From Streptomyces sp. Ag109_O5-10 (GTDB taxonomy: Bacteria; Actinomycetota; Actinomycetes; Streptomycetales; Streptomycetaceae): a stretch of DNA of 64,000 bases. Made by a program: the position numbers and the translations under genes. This document shows positions 63,275-64,000 of the stretch, in pieces. Below the pieces are notes generated by a model. It worked only from the letters and a program-made list of their open reading frames with translations. It had not been told where the DNA came from and ran no database searches. Location of the stretch: contig NZ_FNTQ01000001.1 in NCBI RefSeq assembly GCF_900105755.1, forward strand, positions 1,364,001 to 1,428,000, read 5' to 3'. How positions within the stretch are numbered: position 1 is the first letter of the stretch; each line of letters starts with the position of its first letter.

Positions 63275-64000
63275 CCACCACCGCACCGCAGGCCGGCAAG
63301 CGGCGCAGGAGAGGCGGGGGCGTCCTCGGCAACACCGGGCTGTACGTCGCCGTCGGCATCGCCGCTCTGCTCTTTCTGATCCCCTTCTACCTGATCGTCC
63401 GCAACGCCCTCTCCACGGACCTGGAGATCACCGGCGAGAACTGGAAGCTGCTGCCCTCCTTCCAGTGGGGCAACATCTCCGAGCTGTTCGACGATCCCAC
63501 GGTCGAGTTCGGCCGTTCCATGGTGAACTCGCTGGTCGTCGCCGTCCTGACCACGGCCGGCACGCTCCTGGTGTGCTCGCTGGCCGGCTACGGCCTGGCC
63601 CGCATCCCGTACCGGCACGCCAACAAGGTCTTCTACGCGGTCCTGGCCACCCTGATGGTCCCCACGGCCGTCACCTTCGTGCCCAGCTTCGTGCTGGTCT
63701 CGTCCCTCGGCTGGGTGGACACCTACCGCGGTCTGATCATCCCGGGCCTGTTCAGTGGTTTCACCTGCTTCCTGTTCCGGCAGTACTTCCTCGGATTCCC
63801 GAAGGAGCTGGAGGAGGCGGCACGCGTGGACGGGCTCGGCTACTGGGGCGCGTACTGGCGGATCGTCGTACCCAACTCGCTGAACTTCTTCGCGGCGATC
63901 GCCACGATCACGTTCATCAGCGCCTGGAACTCCTTCCTGTGGCCACTGGTCATCGGTCAGGACCCCAGCTCCTGGACCGTGCAGATCGCGCTCTCCTCCT
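63271..64000 (+). CDS. Sugar ABC transporter permease (MalG-type), cut by window edge
   Basis: 243 residues are visible from the GTG at 63271; the C-terminus lies beyond the window. A basic N-terminal tail (GKRRRRGGG) precedes the first membrane segment, and the coupling loop is ELEEAARVDGLGYWGAYWRI. Partner of the upstream permease. Confidence 0.94.
   Translation, partial: MTTTAPQAGKRRRRGGGVLGNTGLYVAVGIAALLFLIPFYLIVRNALSTDLEITGENWKLLPSFQWGNISELFDDPTVEFGRSMVNSLVVAVLTTAGTLLVCSLAGYGLARIPYRHANKVFYAVLATLMVPTAVTFVPSFVLVSSLGWVDTYRGLIIPGLFSGFTCFLFRQYFLGFPKELEEAARVDGLGYWGAYWRIVVPNSLNFFAAIATITFISAWNSFLWPLVIGQDPSSWTVQIALSS

Overview
The window looks like chromosomal DNA of a Streptomyces or a very close actinomycete. 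It is very GC-rich, GTG starts are common, GTGA/ATGA stop-start overlaps are frequent, lipoproteins carry twin-arginine signals, regulators of many families are dense, and a tkt-tal-zwf-opcA-pgi-gnd block is present. opcA is an actinobacterial/cyanobacterial gene. No rRNA, tRNA, CRISPR array or intact transposase gene was seen. About 55 genes are supported. Two are cut by the window edges (a LacI regulator at the left, a sugar permease at the right) and two or three are decayed remnants.

Left part (1-16 kb): partial LacI regulator; divergent LysR/SDR pair; divergent epoxide hydrolase/TetR pair with a clear dyad operator; a polyamine-type (PotABCD-like) ABC transporter on the minus strand, divergent from a FadR-type regulator and a Cache-domain protein; a small regulatory knot of a stand-alone MmyB-type ligand-binding domain facing an XRE regulator plus ImmA/IrrE-like metallopeptidase; an alpha/beta hydrolase; a Sfp-type phosphopantetheinyl transferase overlapping a metallophosphoesterase; and an orphan ATP-grasp enzyme.

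Middle part (17.7-36.5 kb): a carbohydrate region. A secreted GH18 chitinase has a 13-bp inverted repeat resembling chitin-control boxes. It is followed by a locus around a DeoR regulator: GH4, GH38 alpha-mannosidase and GH29 fucosidase on one side; PfkB kinase, ABC sugar importer, phosphodiesterase-like protein and GH2 beta-galactosidase on the other. These glycosidases have no signal peptides, so the locus reads as import-then-digest of a complex glycan. A Tat-secreted phosphoesterase with a LamG-like domain closes it.

Right-middle (36.7-50.3 kb): an acyl-CoA-type catabolic operon (SDR, amidohydrolase, acyl-CoA synthetase, MaoC) opposite MarR and IclR regulators; a stand-alone LanC-like protein with a CCG zinc motif; a decayed racemase-like fragment; a SugE-like SMR protein lacking the usual Trp; a flavoprotein-TPR fusion; an L,D-transpeptidase; a 161-bp near-palindromic MITE-like insert with CTAG flanks; and a secreted GH16 glucanase with a perfect 16-bp operator.

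Right end (50.3-64 kb): an AraC regulator divergent from a seven-gene oxidative/non-oxidative pentose phosphate operon (tkt, tal, zwf, opcA, pgi, gnd, histidine phosphatase) closed by a strong hairpin; then a 740-bp stretch holding tandem repeats, a xylan-type GAAAGTTTC box and the wreck of a ROK-type regulator, followed by another sugar ABC importer that has apparently lost its adjacent regulator.
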